Assembly (NCBI GenBank): GCA_035294245.1 | Contig: DATGLG010000067.1 | Location: 1-64,000 of the forward strand | Length of the DNA stretch: 64,000 nucleotides | Origin: DATGLG01 sp035294245 | GTDB lineage: Bacteria; Pseudomonadota; Alphaproteobacteria; JACZXZ01 | Reading direction: 5' to 3' | Shown: in pieces, positions 36,304 to 44,971 of the stretch | How the letters are laid out: each line of letters begins with the position of its first letter | Numbering within the stretch: the first letter of the stretch is position 1 | Made by a program: the position numbers and the translations under genes | Notes under the pieces: generated by a model | Seen by the model: only the letters and a program-made list of their open reading frames with translations | The model's database searches: none | What the model was told of the DNA's origin: nothing

Positions 36304-37794
36304 CTATTCCGCTGGAAGGGTCTCCGGCATGGGGTCGAGGGGATAGATCGGCCGTCGCAGCTTCCTGAAACGGAACAGCCGATAATCGAGGCTGCCGACG
36401 CCTACGCCGTTGCAGCCGACGACATGCTTGGCGATGGCGCCGAAGGTCGGCTTGTACTGGACCTTCGATTTGATGATGATGAAGCGCTTCGCAGTCGGCT
36501 CGATGCCGACGAAACGAAACATCGCGAGGTCGAGCGGTTCGGCACGGCCCTCGCTCACGATGAGCTCCATGGGTCCGGTATCGAGGACCACGGTCCGGCC
36601 GAGATCGACGCGCAGCCCCGTGAAGACCGGTCCACGCACCGTGAAGCGTCCGTCCGACACAGTGCGAACGACTCCGCTGAGGATAAGGGGCTCGTTCGGC
36701 CGGTCCAGCGCGTCGAGGCGGCTCTTGCCGCCAATCGGTAGGGTCACGGTGGCGCCCACCCCCGCGGTGACCATATGGGCGACCGCCTCGGGATCGCAAA
36801 TCGGTCCGGCGGCGATTGCGTCCAGGCCTTGCCGAAGGGCTTCGGCGATCACGCTCATGGAGTCCTGGGTTCCGCCGGAATTGCAGTTGTCCGCATAATC
36901 GAGGAGCAGGATAGGGGCGCCCTCGAAATTTCTTGCGCGGCCGATGGCGGCCGCCAATGGCTCGATCGCCGCATCGAAGGCGTCGCGCCGCGTCCACGCC
37001 AGCTCACGAATGCGCCGGCAGATCGCTTGAGCCTTCTCGGACGAGCGGTCGGCGACCGCGAGGATACTGAGGCCGGTGTCCGGCGTATCGGCGAGAGGAA
37101 AACCTCCAAAAACGCTCACGGCCAGGGCGCCGTCCCTTTCGGCGGCGCACGCGGCGGCGATCAGCTCCCGCATTGGCGGATTCTCGGTCGTCTGCCGCAG
37201 AAAGCTCGTCAGGATCGGGCAGCGCACATGGGCCATGACCGGGCGAACTCGACCGGCCAGCGCATCGAACAGAATTCGACCGGCGCGGCGACCGGTATCG
37301 ACCATGTCGAGATGGGGATAGGTCTTGTATCCGACCATCACCGTGCTGTTCGCGACCATGCGATCCGTGATCGTGCCGTGAAAATCGAGCGCAGCGGCAA
37401 TCGGTGTTCCGGGACACGCCGCCCGGATGCGGGCGAGGAGCTCCCCCTCGCCGTCGTCATGCGCCTCCGTCACCATCGCGCCGTGCAAGTCGAGCAGGAT
37501 CGCATCGTAGCCCCTCGCCGCATCGGCGCAGATTTCGCCAGCAAGGGTCTCGAAGGCGTCGCGATCGACAGGGGCGCTCGGCAAAGCGCGCGCGCATGCG
37601 GAAATGTCAATCTCGGCGCCAACCTCCTCCGCAACCGCGATCATGCCGGCCAGCGAGTAGCCGGTCCCTCGATACGCCTCATAGGCGGCGCGGCCACGCA
37701 AGAGGCTGCCATAGCGCTCGAAATCCGCGAGCTTGGTCGGAACGGGCGAGAAGGTGTTCGTCTCATGCTTCAGCATGGCGAGCAAAACCTTCAT
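36304..37794 (-). CDS. M81-family metallopeptidase (MlrC-like)
   Basis: A 496-residue MlrC/M81 protein: it opens with KVLLAMLKHETNTFSPVPT; the metal-site blocks are ILLDLHGAMVTEAHDDGEGELL, AALDFHGTITDRMV and YKTYPHLDMVDTGRRA; and LLDYADNCNSGGTQDSM begins the C-terminal part. The start at 37792-37794 has GGGGGAA upstream. MlrC completes the breakdown of linear microcystin in sphingomonads, but most relatives occur in bacteria that never meet microcystin and act on other small peptides. There is no signal peptide, so it is cytoplasmic. It is divergent from a LysR gene. Confidence 0.92.
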   Translation of the reverse strand: MKVLLAMLKHETNTFSPVPTKLADFERYGSLLRGRAAYEAYRGTGYSLAGMIAVAEEVGAEIDISACARALPSAPVDRDAFETLAGEICADAARGYDAILLDLHGAMVTEAHDDGEGELLARIRAACPGTPIAAALDFHGTITDRMVANSTVMVGYKTYPHLDMVDTGRRAGRILFDALAGRVRPVMAHVRCPILTSFLRQTTENPPMRELIAAACAAERDGALAVSVFGGFPLADTPDTGLSILAVADRSSEKAQAICRRIRELAWTRRDAFDAAIEPLAAAIGRARNFEGAPILLLDYADNCNSGGTQDSMSVIAEALRQGLDAIAAGPICDPEAVAHMVTAGVGATVTLPIGGKSRLDALDRPNEPLILSGVVRTVSDGRFTVRGPVFTGLRVDLGRTVVLDTGPMELIVSEGRAEPLDLAMFRFVGIEPTAKRFIIIKSKVQYKPTFGAIAKHVVGCNGVGVGSLDYRLFRFRKLRRPIYPLDPMPETLPAE

Positions 37795-37873
37795 CGACGG
37801 TATTCCCCCGCTTGGGCGAGCTGTTTCCGAGCCCCGATCAGGGCACCAGATTGCGGTGTCTCTCGTTATAATG

Positions 37874-37885
37874 TCCAATACTGGA
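37874..37885. promoter_or_regulatory. Short palindrome in the M81/LysR divergent promoter
   Basis: TCCA-ATAC-TGGA is a 4-base-armed inverted repeat in the 133-base AT-richer region between the M81 peptidase gene and the LysR gene, close to TTATAAT at 37866-37872. It is a plausible LysR-type site by position, but the arms are short and the match could be chance. Confidence 0.3.
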
Positions 37886-37927
37886 TCGTCATTTCGTCCA
37901 AACTCCAGGTTATAGGTTGTCTGCGGC

Positions 37928-38821
37928 ATGAATTTTCGACAGCTCAATACTTTTTATGCCCTGATGCGAAGCCGCTCGACGACCGAGGCGGCACGCCTCC
38001 TGGGCATCTCCCAGCCGGCAGTGAGCAAGACCCTCGGCCTGACCGAGGCGATGCTGGGGCTCAAGCTATTCGAGCGGATAAACGGACGACTCCATCCGAC
38101 ACCGGAGGCAGAGCGTCTCTATCCAGCGGCCGAGGACATCTTCACATCGCTCGCGCGGTTCGAGGCAGCGGCTAACGAGGTCAAGGACGCGCAATCTGGT
38201 TTGGTGACGATGGCCGCGATCCCCACTTTGGCCAATGCCTTTCTTCCGGAAGCGCTTCGGAGATTTCGAGGGCGACGGGACCGGATACGCGTCGCAGTGA
38301 AGGTCCTTCCGACGCGACAGATCGTGGATCTCGTGGCCGGCGCCCGGATCGATATCGGCTTTGTCCACGACACCGTGGATACGACCCTCGTCCGAAGCGA
38401 CGATCTCGGTGACGCCGAAATCGTGTGCATCGCGCCCCAGGGGCATCCGTTCGCCGCGAGCGCGGTCGTTCATGCGCGAGACCTCAAGCCCTATCCCCTC
38501 GTTTGCTACGACCCACAATCGCCTTTCGGCGCGCGGCTCGTCGACGCATTCCGAGCGGTCGGCGAGAACCTTGATGTCGCAGTCGAAGTCGGTGCCTCCT
38601 CCGTCTTGTGCGCGCTCGTCGAGCGCGGGGTCGGGGTCGGCCTCGTCGAGCCCTATATCGTCAACAAGACGACGTGGCCGCGGCTCGTGTCCCGGCCGTT
38701 CCATCCGCGGATCCGATTGCGGCCGCGCATTCTCACGCCCCTCAGCCGTCCGGTCTCGGCCCTGGCGAAGGAGTTCATCGCGCATTACAAGGCCGTCGTC
38801 GCGCAGTCTATCGCCCGATAA
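37928..38821 (+). CDS. LysR-family regulator
   Basis: A 297-residue LysR protein: helix-turn-helix MNFRQLNTFYALMRSRSTTEAARLLGISQPAVSKTLGLTEAMLGLKLFERINGRLHPTPEAE at the N-terminus, then a co-inducer domain (IDIGFVHDTVDTT, CALVERGVGVGLVEPYIV). It is divergent from the M81 peptidase / binding-protein operon and so is its probable regulator. It is the last chromosomal gene before the CRISPR island. Confidence 0.93.
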   Translation: MNFRQLNTFYALMRSRSTTEAARLLGISQPAVSKTLGLTEAMLGLKLFERINGRLHPTPEAERLYPAAEDIFTSLARFEAAANEVKDAQSGLVTMAAIPTLANAFLPEALRRFRGRRDRIRVAVKVLPTRQIVDLVAGARIDIGFVHDTVDTTLVRSDDLGDAEIVCIAPQGHPFAASAVVHARDLKPYPLVCYDPQSPFGARLVDAFRAVGENLDVAVEVGASSVLCALVERGVGVGLVEPYIVNKTTWPRLVSRPFHPRIRLRPRILTPLSRPVSALAKEFIAHYKAVVAQSIAR

Positions 38822-39204
38822 AAAGCGATCACGGTCCGGAGTCTCAGGAGCAGGTCAAGGCTTTGTCCGGAGCCTGCCCTCAACCCTGGACCATTTGGCA
38901 CCTGAAAATTCCGGCTCATCGGCCGGTTGGCCGGAGTTGTCGGCCGGACGATAAAGCGCCGCCGGGACTTCATTGCCGATCGAGCTATGCGTTTCATGGG
39001 CCTACCACCCGCTTCTCGACGCCGACCCGCGCCTATTGAGCTCTAAAACCGGTCTGCGCAGGGCGTCGGCGCCGGTCTTGAGGGTGAGCACCACGCCGTC
39101 GCGCACCAGCGCCTTGTAGCGGTTCTGCAGCGGCTGGTGATGGAAGGCAGTCACCGCGGCATTAAGCGTCTTTGTGACCAGGCTCACCCCATAGCACGTT
39201 CGGG
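38822..39204. other. Gene-free stretch between LysR and the CRISPR array
   Basis: There is no intact gene. The left 200 bases have no recognisable content, though the plus-strand stretch around 38885-39030 looks like decayed coding sequence. The right part holds an IS256-type transposase fragment (listed separately). No repeat-like sequence is present before the first repeat at 39205. Confidence 0.5.
39044..39190 (-). pseudogene. IS256 (mutator)-family transposase fragment
   Basis: Forty-nine codons on the minus strand read as an internal piece of a mutator-type transposase: L-N-A-A-V-T-A-F-H-H-Q-P-L-Q, then R-Y-K-A-L-V-R-D-G-V-V-L, then K-T-G-A-D-A-L-R-R-P-V-L. The Asp of D-G-V-V-L is the first residue of the DDE triad. 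Similarity stops abruptly at both ends, 15 bases before the first CRISPR repeat on one side and at about 39044 on the other. No terminal repeats were found. Confidence 0.65.
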
Positions 39205-42200
39205 GCTTCAATGAGGCCGAGGCGCGATGGCCTCGGAAATGGCGGCGCTGCACCTGCATAGCCGCGGCGAGCCAGCGCTTCAATGAGGCCGAGGCGCGAT
39301 GGCCTCGGAAATCTGGGCGTGATTCGGCAGGCGCTGGAAGGCGCCGGGGTGCTTCAATGAGGCCGAGGCGCGATGGCCTCGGAAATCACGAGTGGTGCTA
39401 AGGCCATCACCATAAGGGCGGCAGCTTCAATGAGGCCGAGGCGCGAAATGTGCTGCAGACGGGCCATGTGCCCGACTGGATCGAGTCGCTTCAATGAGGC
39501 CGAGGCGCGATGGCCTCGGAAATCGGGGCGCCAGGGTCGAGCGCCCGAATGTTTCATGTGCTTCAATGAGGCCGAGGCGCGATGGCCTCGGAAATCGCCT
39601 CGAAAAGCTGCGCGAAATGTGCGGCCATATCGAGCTTCAATGAGGCCGAGGCGCGATGGCCTCGGAAATCTCCGCGACGGCCGCTCGCTGGTCTCCGAGC
39701 TCGCGCTGCTTCAATGAGGCCGAGGCGCGATGGCCTCGGAAATCCTGGGGCGGCTGGCGGACCGCGGGCTTGTTCGGCGCGCTTCAATGAGGCCGAGGCG
39801 CGATGGCCTCGGAAATCCCCTCGGGCGCGCCTGGGGTGGTGACTGCCTGCGGGGGCTTCAATGAGGCCGAGGCGCGATGGCCTCGGAAATCGACCCTGGA
39901 CCCCTCCGTCTTCCAACATTGAGGTTTGCTTCAATGAGGCCGAGGCGCGATGGCCTCGGAAATCTTGACCATGCCGTGCGCGAGCATGACGGCCGTGCCG
40001 CAGCTTCAATGAGGCCGAGGCGCGATGGCCTCGGAAATGAAGACCACGTCCCGGCAGGGATCGGCGAGCGAAAGGGCTTCAATGAGGCCGAGGCGCGATG
40101 GCCTCGGAAATATGGGGATGCTGGGTGGCATCGGCCCATTCTCCGGCATGCTTCAATGAGGCCGAGGCGCGATGGCCTCGGAAATTATATCGCCGCGGCG
40201 ATGGAGTTCATGGCCGGCTATCGCTTCAATGAGGCCGAGGCGCGATGGCCTCGGAAATTATCTTTCCTCTGATGCTCCAATTCGGCAATCCGCTCGCTTC
40301 AATGAGGCCGAGGCGCGATGGCCTCGGAAATGCATGACGCGGAAGAAGACCGCTCGAAATGCGGACGAGCTTCAATGAGGCCGAGGCGCGATGGCCTCGG
40401 AAATGGCGAGCGCGAGGCAGCCCCACTTCGCCCATGCCTGCGCTTCAATGAGGCCGAGGCGCGATGGCCTCGGAAATCCACGTCTTGGCGAGGTCAGCGA
40501 TCGGGTTGCCGACGCTTCAATGAGGCCGAGGCGCGATGGCCTCGGAAATCAGCAGAACCGAGCCGATCAGGACCGAGAGGGCGGCGCTTCAATGAGGCCG
40601 AGGCGCGATGGCCTCGGAAATCTGACGCAGCGCTGCGCCTACCTGTTCGATCTTCATCGGCTTCAATGAGGCCGAGGCGCGATGGCCTCGGAAATACTGC
40701 GCAACGCGGCATAGACTTCACCAGGTTGGCTGGCTTCAATGAGGCCGAGGCGCGATGGCCTCGGAAATGGGGCCTGCGCCGAAGAAATCCGAGCGGATCG
40801 CCCCCGCTTCAATGAGGCCGAGGCGCGATGGCCTCGGAAATGATCACGCCACTTTCCTTGGCCGTCCGGGGCCACGCTTGCTTCAATGAGGCCGAGGCGC
40901 GATGGCCTCGGAAATTGGCGGCCTCCTCACAACAACGATTGCAAATCCGATGCTTCAATGAGGCCGAGGCGCGATGGCCTCGGAAATGCCTCGATCTCGA
41001 AATATTCGGCGATGGCATCCCGGAGCTTCAATGAGGCCGAGGCGCGATGGCCTCGGAAATACCCACCCATGGAATCGCGCCGCGAACGTTCTCGATGCTT
41101 CAATGAGGCCGAGGCGCGATGGCCTCGGAAATGCGGTCCCCAGCCCAATCCTGGGGATAGAATTTGAGCGCTTCAATGAGGCCGAGGCGCGATGGCCTCG
41201 GAAATCTTGGACGATCCGAGCAGGGCGGTCTCGATTTTCACCCAGCTTCAATGAGGCCGAGGCGCGATGGCCTCGGAAATAAGGCGCTTCGTAAGCGCGG
41301 GAATGCCGCGAAAATCAGCTTCAATGAGGCCGAGGCGCGATGGCCTCGGAAATGTCGAAAATCCACACGGCCTTTTCCGTCTCGCCGCGCTTCAATGAGG
41401 CCGAGGCGCGATGGCCTCGGAAAGAGCAATACTCCCCCATTCGCTCCGCGCGCTTCGTCGCTTCAATGAGGCCGAGGCGCGATGGCCTCGGAAATCAGGC
41501 GACGACGATAGCAGCGCCGTCACCTTCTGGGGGCTTCAATGAGGCCGAGGCGCGATGGCCTCGGAAATGTCGGGTGTCATGGCACCCTGCGCCTGAAAGC
41601 CAGCGAGCTTCAATGAGGCCGAGGCGCGATGGCCTCGGAAATCATGCCGGCCTCGCCCATCTCCTCCTCCTTGATATCGGGCTTCAATGAGGCCGAGGCG
41701 CGATGGCCTCGGAAATGTCATGATGCGGATGAACGGTCGTGGCATCGACCGCGAGCTTCAATGAGGCCGAGGCGCGATGGCCTCGGAAATATCCTCGAGT
41801 GGCGAGAGTATCGGCAGCTAACACAGGCTTCAATGAGGCCGAGGCGCGATGGCCTCGGAAATGTCATCGATTTCGTGCTGCCGTTCCTCTATCCGCGCCG
41901 GCTTCAATGAGGCCGAGGCGCGATGGCCTCGGAAATGCGACAAGACCCTCGGCAGCCAGGGCTGCGGCGGCTTGCTTCAATGAGGCCGAGGCGCGATGGC
42001 CTCGGAAATGCTGCACGTCGCCACCACGTCCGGCACGAAGATGTCGCTTCAATGAGGCCGAGGCGCGATGGCCTCGGAAATCATAGCGCTCCAGAGGAGG
42101 CCGGCGAGCCTCGCCAGGCTTCAATGAGGCCGAGGCGCGATGGCCTCGGAAATCGGCGCTTGGCGCAAGCCTTAAGCCTCCTTTAAAATGCTTCAATGAG

Positions 42201-42663
42201 GCCGAGGCGCGATGGCCTCGGAAATGGTCAGGCCTGCCTTATCCCCTCTGCAGCCCCCAGAGCGCTTCAATGAGGCCGAGGCGCGATGGCCTCGGAAATT
42301 TCGCGCGTCACGACGTCGTCATAGACCATCAGGCCGCTTCAATGAGGCCGAGGCGCGATGGCCTCGGAAATGCCCTCAAGGCAGTGCGCCAGACATCGGG
42401 TGCTGGGAGTAGCTTCAATGAGGCCGAGGCGCGATGGCCTCGGAAATGCAGATGGCAGCGTCATGATCATCACCCGACACACAGCTTCAATGAGGCCGAG
42501 GCGCGATGGCCTCGGAAATTCTGATGACCTAGTAGACTGGGTGCCGGCTCCTCCTGCTTCAATGAGGCCGAGGCGCGATGGCCTCGGAAATGAACCCATT
42601 GATTACGTCGAGTTTCAGCGAAAGAAAGCTTCAATGAGGCCGAGGCGCGATGGCCTCGGAAAT
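39205..42663 (-). CRISPR. CRISPR array, 48 repeats, type I-G
   Basis: I count 48 copies of a 36-base repeat and 47 spacers of 35 to 40 bases. Read on the minus strand the repeat begins ATTT, then stem CCGAGGC, loop CATCGC, stem GCCTCGG, then CCTC and the 8-base end ATTGAAGC. That end is the usual crRNA 5' handle type, so transcription is on the minus strand, the same as the cas genes, with the leader on the cas2 side. All copies are identical except the fourth from the left (39424, internally deleted) and the one at 41389 (last plus-strand base G instead of T). The spacers look like ordinary coding-density DNA; I saw no duplicates. Confidence 0.99.
39424..39449 (-). repeat. Deleted CRISPR repeat that has lost one hairpin arm
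   Basis: This copy is 26 instead of 36 bases long. On the plus strand GAGGCGCGA is followed directly by AAT, so ten bases that hold one stem arm are missing. The RNA hairpin cannot form, so Cas6-type cutting at this unit should fail and the two flanking spacers may remain on one long RNA. It lies three units from the old end, where decay is usual. Confidence 0.95.
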
Positions 42664-42911
42664 AGCCACCCTGTAACCGGATGACCAGAAAGCCAACCCT
42701 GCCGCGCTTTCGAGCGGGGTGGCCCAGCACTTAGCAAAGCCGATATCGGCTCTTCTCTCAAGCTTATTCACCATGTCAAAAAGCCTTATTGCTCCAAGGC
42801 CCTATGGCGATTCGAGCGAGGCCGGCGCCAACCTCGTCACCTTGCCGCTCGATTCGTTGGGGCGAAGTCGGGCTCGCCCTTTCCGTGCATCCCTACTCTC
42901 GTATCAACATA
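42664..42911 (-). promoter_or_regulatory. Probable CRISPR leader
   Basis: These 248 bases lie between the cas2 stop and the first (youngest) repeat. They have no gene and are relatively A/T-rich in the middle (about 42727-42800, with AAGCTTATT and GTCAAAAAG). The position, repeat orientation and decay at the far end of the array all point to this as the leader and promoter. I could not define promoter boxes or an IHF site with confidence. Confidence 0.7.
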
Positions 42912-43205
42912 CTATATAACCGTGGCCCGGCGCTCGATTTTCGAGAACGTCTTACCGATGCTCTCCACGGAGAGCTCGATTTTATCCGCCGGCCCGACAT
43001 CGATGAGCAGGACATGATCCTCGCCATTCTTCACCAGCTCGCGCAGCCGCGTTTCGAGCTCTGCGCGCCGCCGCCGCGTGAGGCGGCACTGGAACACGGA
43101 AAGCTGGAGCCACTCGCCATAGCCGTGCATTGCCTTGAACACGCGCCGCCACCGCTTTTGGTCGGAGATGTCGTAGGTGACGATAAACAAGCGCTCGTCC
43201 GTCAT
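42912..43205 (-). CDS. cas2: CRISPR-associated endonuclease Cas2
   Basis: A 97-residue ferredoxin-fold protein with the usual Cas2 opening LFIVTYDISDQKRWRRVFKAMHGYGEWLQLSVFQCRL, including the conserved Asp at the end of the first strand. It bridges two Cas1 dimers in the spacer-integration complex. It starts 9 bases after the cas4-cas1 stop and is the last gene of the cas operon, next to the leader. Confidence 0.97.
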   Translation of the reverse strand: MTDERLFIVTYDISDQKRWRRVFKAMHGYGEWLQLSVFQCRLTRRRRAELETRLRELVKNGEDHVLLIDVGPADKIELSVESIGKTFSKIERRATVI

Positions 43206-43214
43206 CGGGCGTGC

Positions 43215-44954
43215 TCAGCGCGGCAGATAATGCGGATAGCTCGGCAGCTCCCCCAGGAGGAAGCGTGAGAGCAACCGCGCTTGGACCAGCAGCATCCGGC
43301 GCATGCTCACCTGATAACCGAAGACCGGGTGCGTCGTGTCCTGAGACAGCCGACGCTCGAAAGCTTCGACGAAGCGGCGGCGTCCCGCTTGCGTGAGCGC
43401 CGTGCCCGTGACCGCCACCACGAAATCGCTCGGCCCGATCTCGCCGGTATTGATCGCCGACAGCACCACGGAGTCGGCAATAATCGCGCGGAACGGCTCC
43501 ATAAGGTCGAGCGCCAGCGCCGGGCGGCCGTAGCGCGGCGCGTGATAGAAGCCGCGATAAGGGTCGAGCCCCACCGATGCCAGCGCGATCGTCAGGTGCC
43601 GGGTCAGCATCGCATAGGCAAGCGACAGCATCGCGTTGACCGGGTCGGTCGGCGGGCGGCGATTGCGCGCCTCGAAATGGAAGGGCGCCAGTTCGCCGGC
43701 TCCTTGCTTGTCCTCGGGCGGCTTCAACAAGCTCGCGAAGGCGCGAAAATAGACCGAAGCCGCATCCCCTTCGACGCCAAGGAGCTGGGAAAGCGTCGCA
43801 ATGCCATCTGCGGATTTGCGCGCGGCCGAAAGGCGATCGAGTGCCGCTTGCCGGTCCTCCGGTGCCCCGCGCCAATTCCGACGCAGGATCGTCCGCTGGT
43901 TCGCGATCTTTGCGGCGACGAGCTCCTTCGCGAACCTGAGGCACGCGGCCTCGTCGAAGCTCATGCGGTATTGCGCTGTGCGGACCTCGACATTGCGGTG
44001 GCCGATTCCGTGGGCAACGCCGCGAAACCAGCCGCCGTGACTGTGGAAGGTAACCGGAATCTCGCGCTCGAGCAGCGCGGCAAGCGCCGGCGTGGTGATC
44101 GATATATTGCCGAACAGCGCCACATCCGAAATATCGATGAGCCGCACCTGCGTCTCGCCGTGCTCCTCATCGGTGATCTTGAGCGTCTCGCCCTCCTTGC
44201 CGATCCGGGCGTGCTGAGACTGCACGATGAGCGGCAGGGCCTCGTCGGGCGGAACGGCGATCGTCCGCGGCGCGAGCGAGGAGCCGGAAAGGGCGCGAAC
44301 CTCATCCGGCAGGCATACCGTCACCAGGGCGCAGCGCGGGCATTTCGGGCTGTCCTTGAGCGGCGGCGGGATCCGGCCTTGCGAGACCGTCAGGCGCAGC
44401 TCGCTGACGGCCGTTCGAGCCGCCATGCGCAGCGACTCATCCAGCGCGATGCGCACGCGCTCGCGGCTCTCGGCGTAATAGATGGCGCCTTCCTCGACGC
44501 GATAGCCGTGCTCCTCCAGAAGCAGCGCCTGAAGGCAGATCTGGATGCGCTCCGGCTCATAAGCGCCCTGCGCCACATGCGGGCGCTTGCCGCGCTTGTA
44601 ATCGATAGGCGTGACGATGCCATCCTCCGCCTCGGCGATGTCGAGCTTCGCGATGACGCCCAGCGCCGTCGAAGAGAGCGTCAGCGAGCGGCTGACGACC
44701 CTATCGCTCGCCGCCGCTCCGTCGCCTTCAAGCGCCTGCGGCGACGGCAGCGGCGCATTGGGCTTGTCGACCCGAGCGTGGACGCGATGGCCTTCGACCG
44801 TATCGCCCGTCTCCGCCCATTCGCCCTGCGTCCACATGAGATACGCGAGCCGCGGGCAATAGACGAACTCGTTCACCATCCGCGCGGGAATGAGCGGCGT
44901 ATCGCCGCTGACCGGTGGTGCTGGAAGGTGAAATTCGAGCTGGGTATCGGTCAT
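43215..44954 (-). CDS. cas4-cas1: Cas4-Cas1 fusion protein
   Basis: The 579-residue fusion is typical of type I-G. The N-terminal Cas4 (about 1-220) has a RecB-like nuclease motif (AKLDIAEAE, then PIDYKRGKRP) and the Fe-S cysteines Cys33, Cys205, Cys208 and Cys214 (CPRLAY; CPRCALVTVC). The C-terminal Cas1 (about 230-579) has NAMLSLAYAML and HAPRYGRPALALDLMEPFR, with His471 and Asp483 as likely metal ligands. Cas4 trims and checks prespacers for the PAM; Cas1 integrates them. The start at 44952-44954 is 17 bases after csb2; a longer frame exists but lies inside csb2. Confidence 0.96.
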   Translation of the reverse strand: MTDTQLEFHLPAPPVSGDTPLIPARMVNEFVYCPRLAYLMWTQGEWAETGDTVEGHRVHARVDKPNAPLPSPQALEGDGAAASDRVVSRSLTLSSTALGVIAKLDIAEAEDGIVTPIDYKRGKRPHVAQGAYEPERIQICLQALLLEEHGYRVEEGAIYYAESRERVRIALDESLRMAARTAVSELRLTVSQGRIPPPLKDSPKCPRCALVTVCLPDEVRALSGSSLAPRTIAVPPDEALPLIVQSQHARIGKEGETLKITDEEHGETQVRLIDISDVALFGNISITTPALAALLEREIPVTFHSHGGWFRGVAHGIGHRNVEVRTAQYRMSFDEAACLRFAKELVAAKIANQRTILRRNWRGAPEDRQAALDRLSAARKSADGIATLSQLLGVEGDAASVYFRAFASLLKPPEDKQGAGELAPFHFEARNRRPPTDPVNAMLSLAYAMLTRHLTIALASVGLDPYRGFYHAPRYGRPALALDLMEPFRAIIADSVVLSAINTGEIGPSDFVVAVTGTALTQAGRRRFVEAFERRLSQDTTHPVFGYQVSMRRMLLVQARLLSRFLLGELPSYPHYLPR

Positions 44955-44971
44955 TGGGCGCGGGCCTACAG

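Noticed and set aside
39354..42684. Many small open frames through the array, on both strands, with repeated peptides such as FNEAEARWPRK or FRGHRASASLK
   Set aside because: They are only translations of the CRISPR repeat; a 36-base repeat keeps frames open by chance. No ribosome sites and no family similarity.
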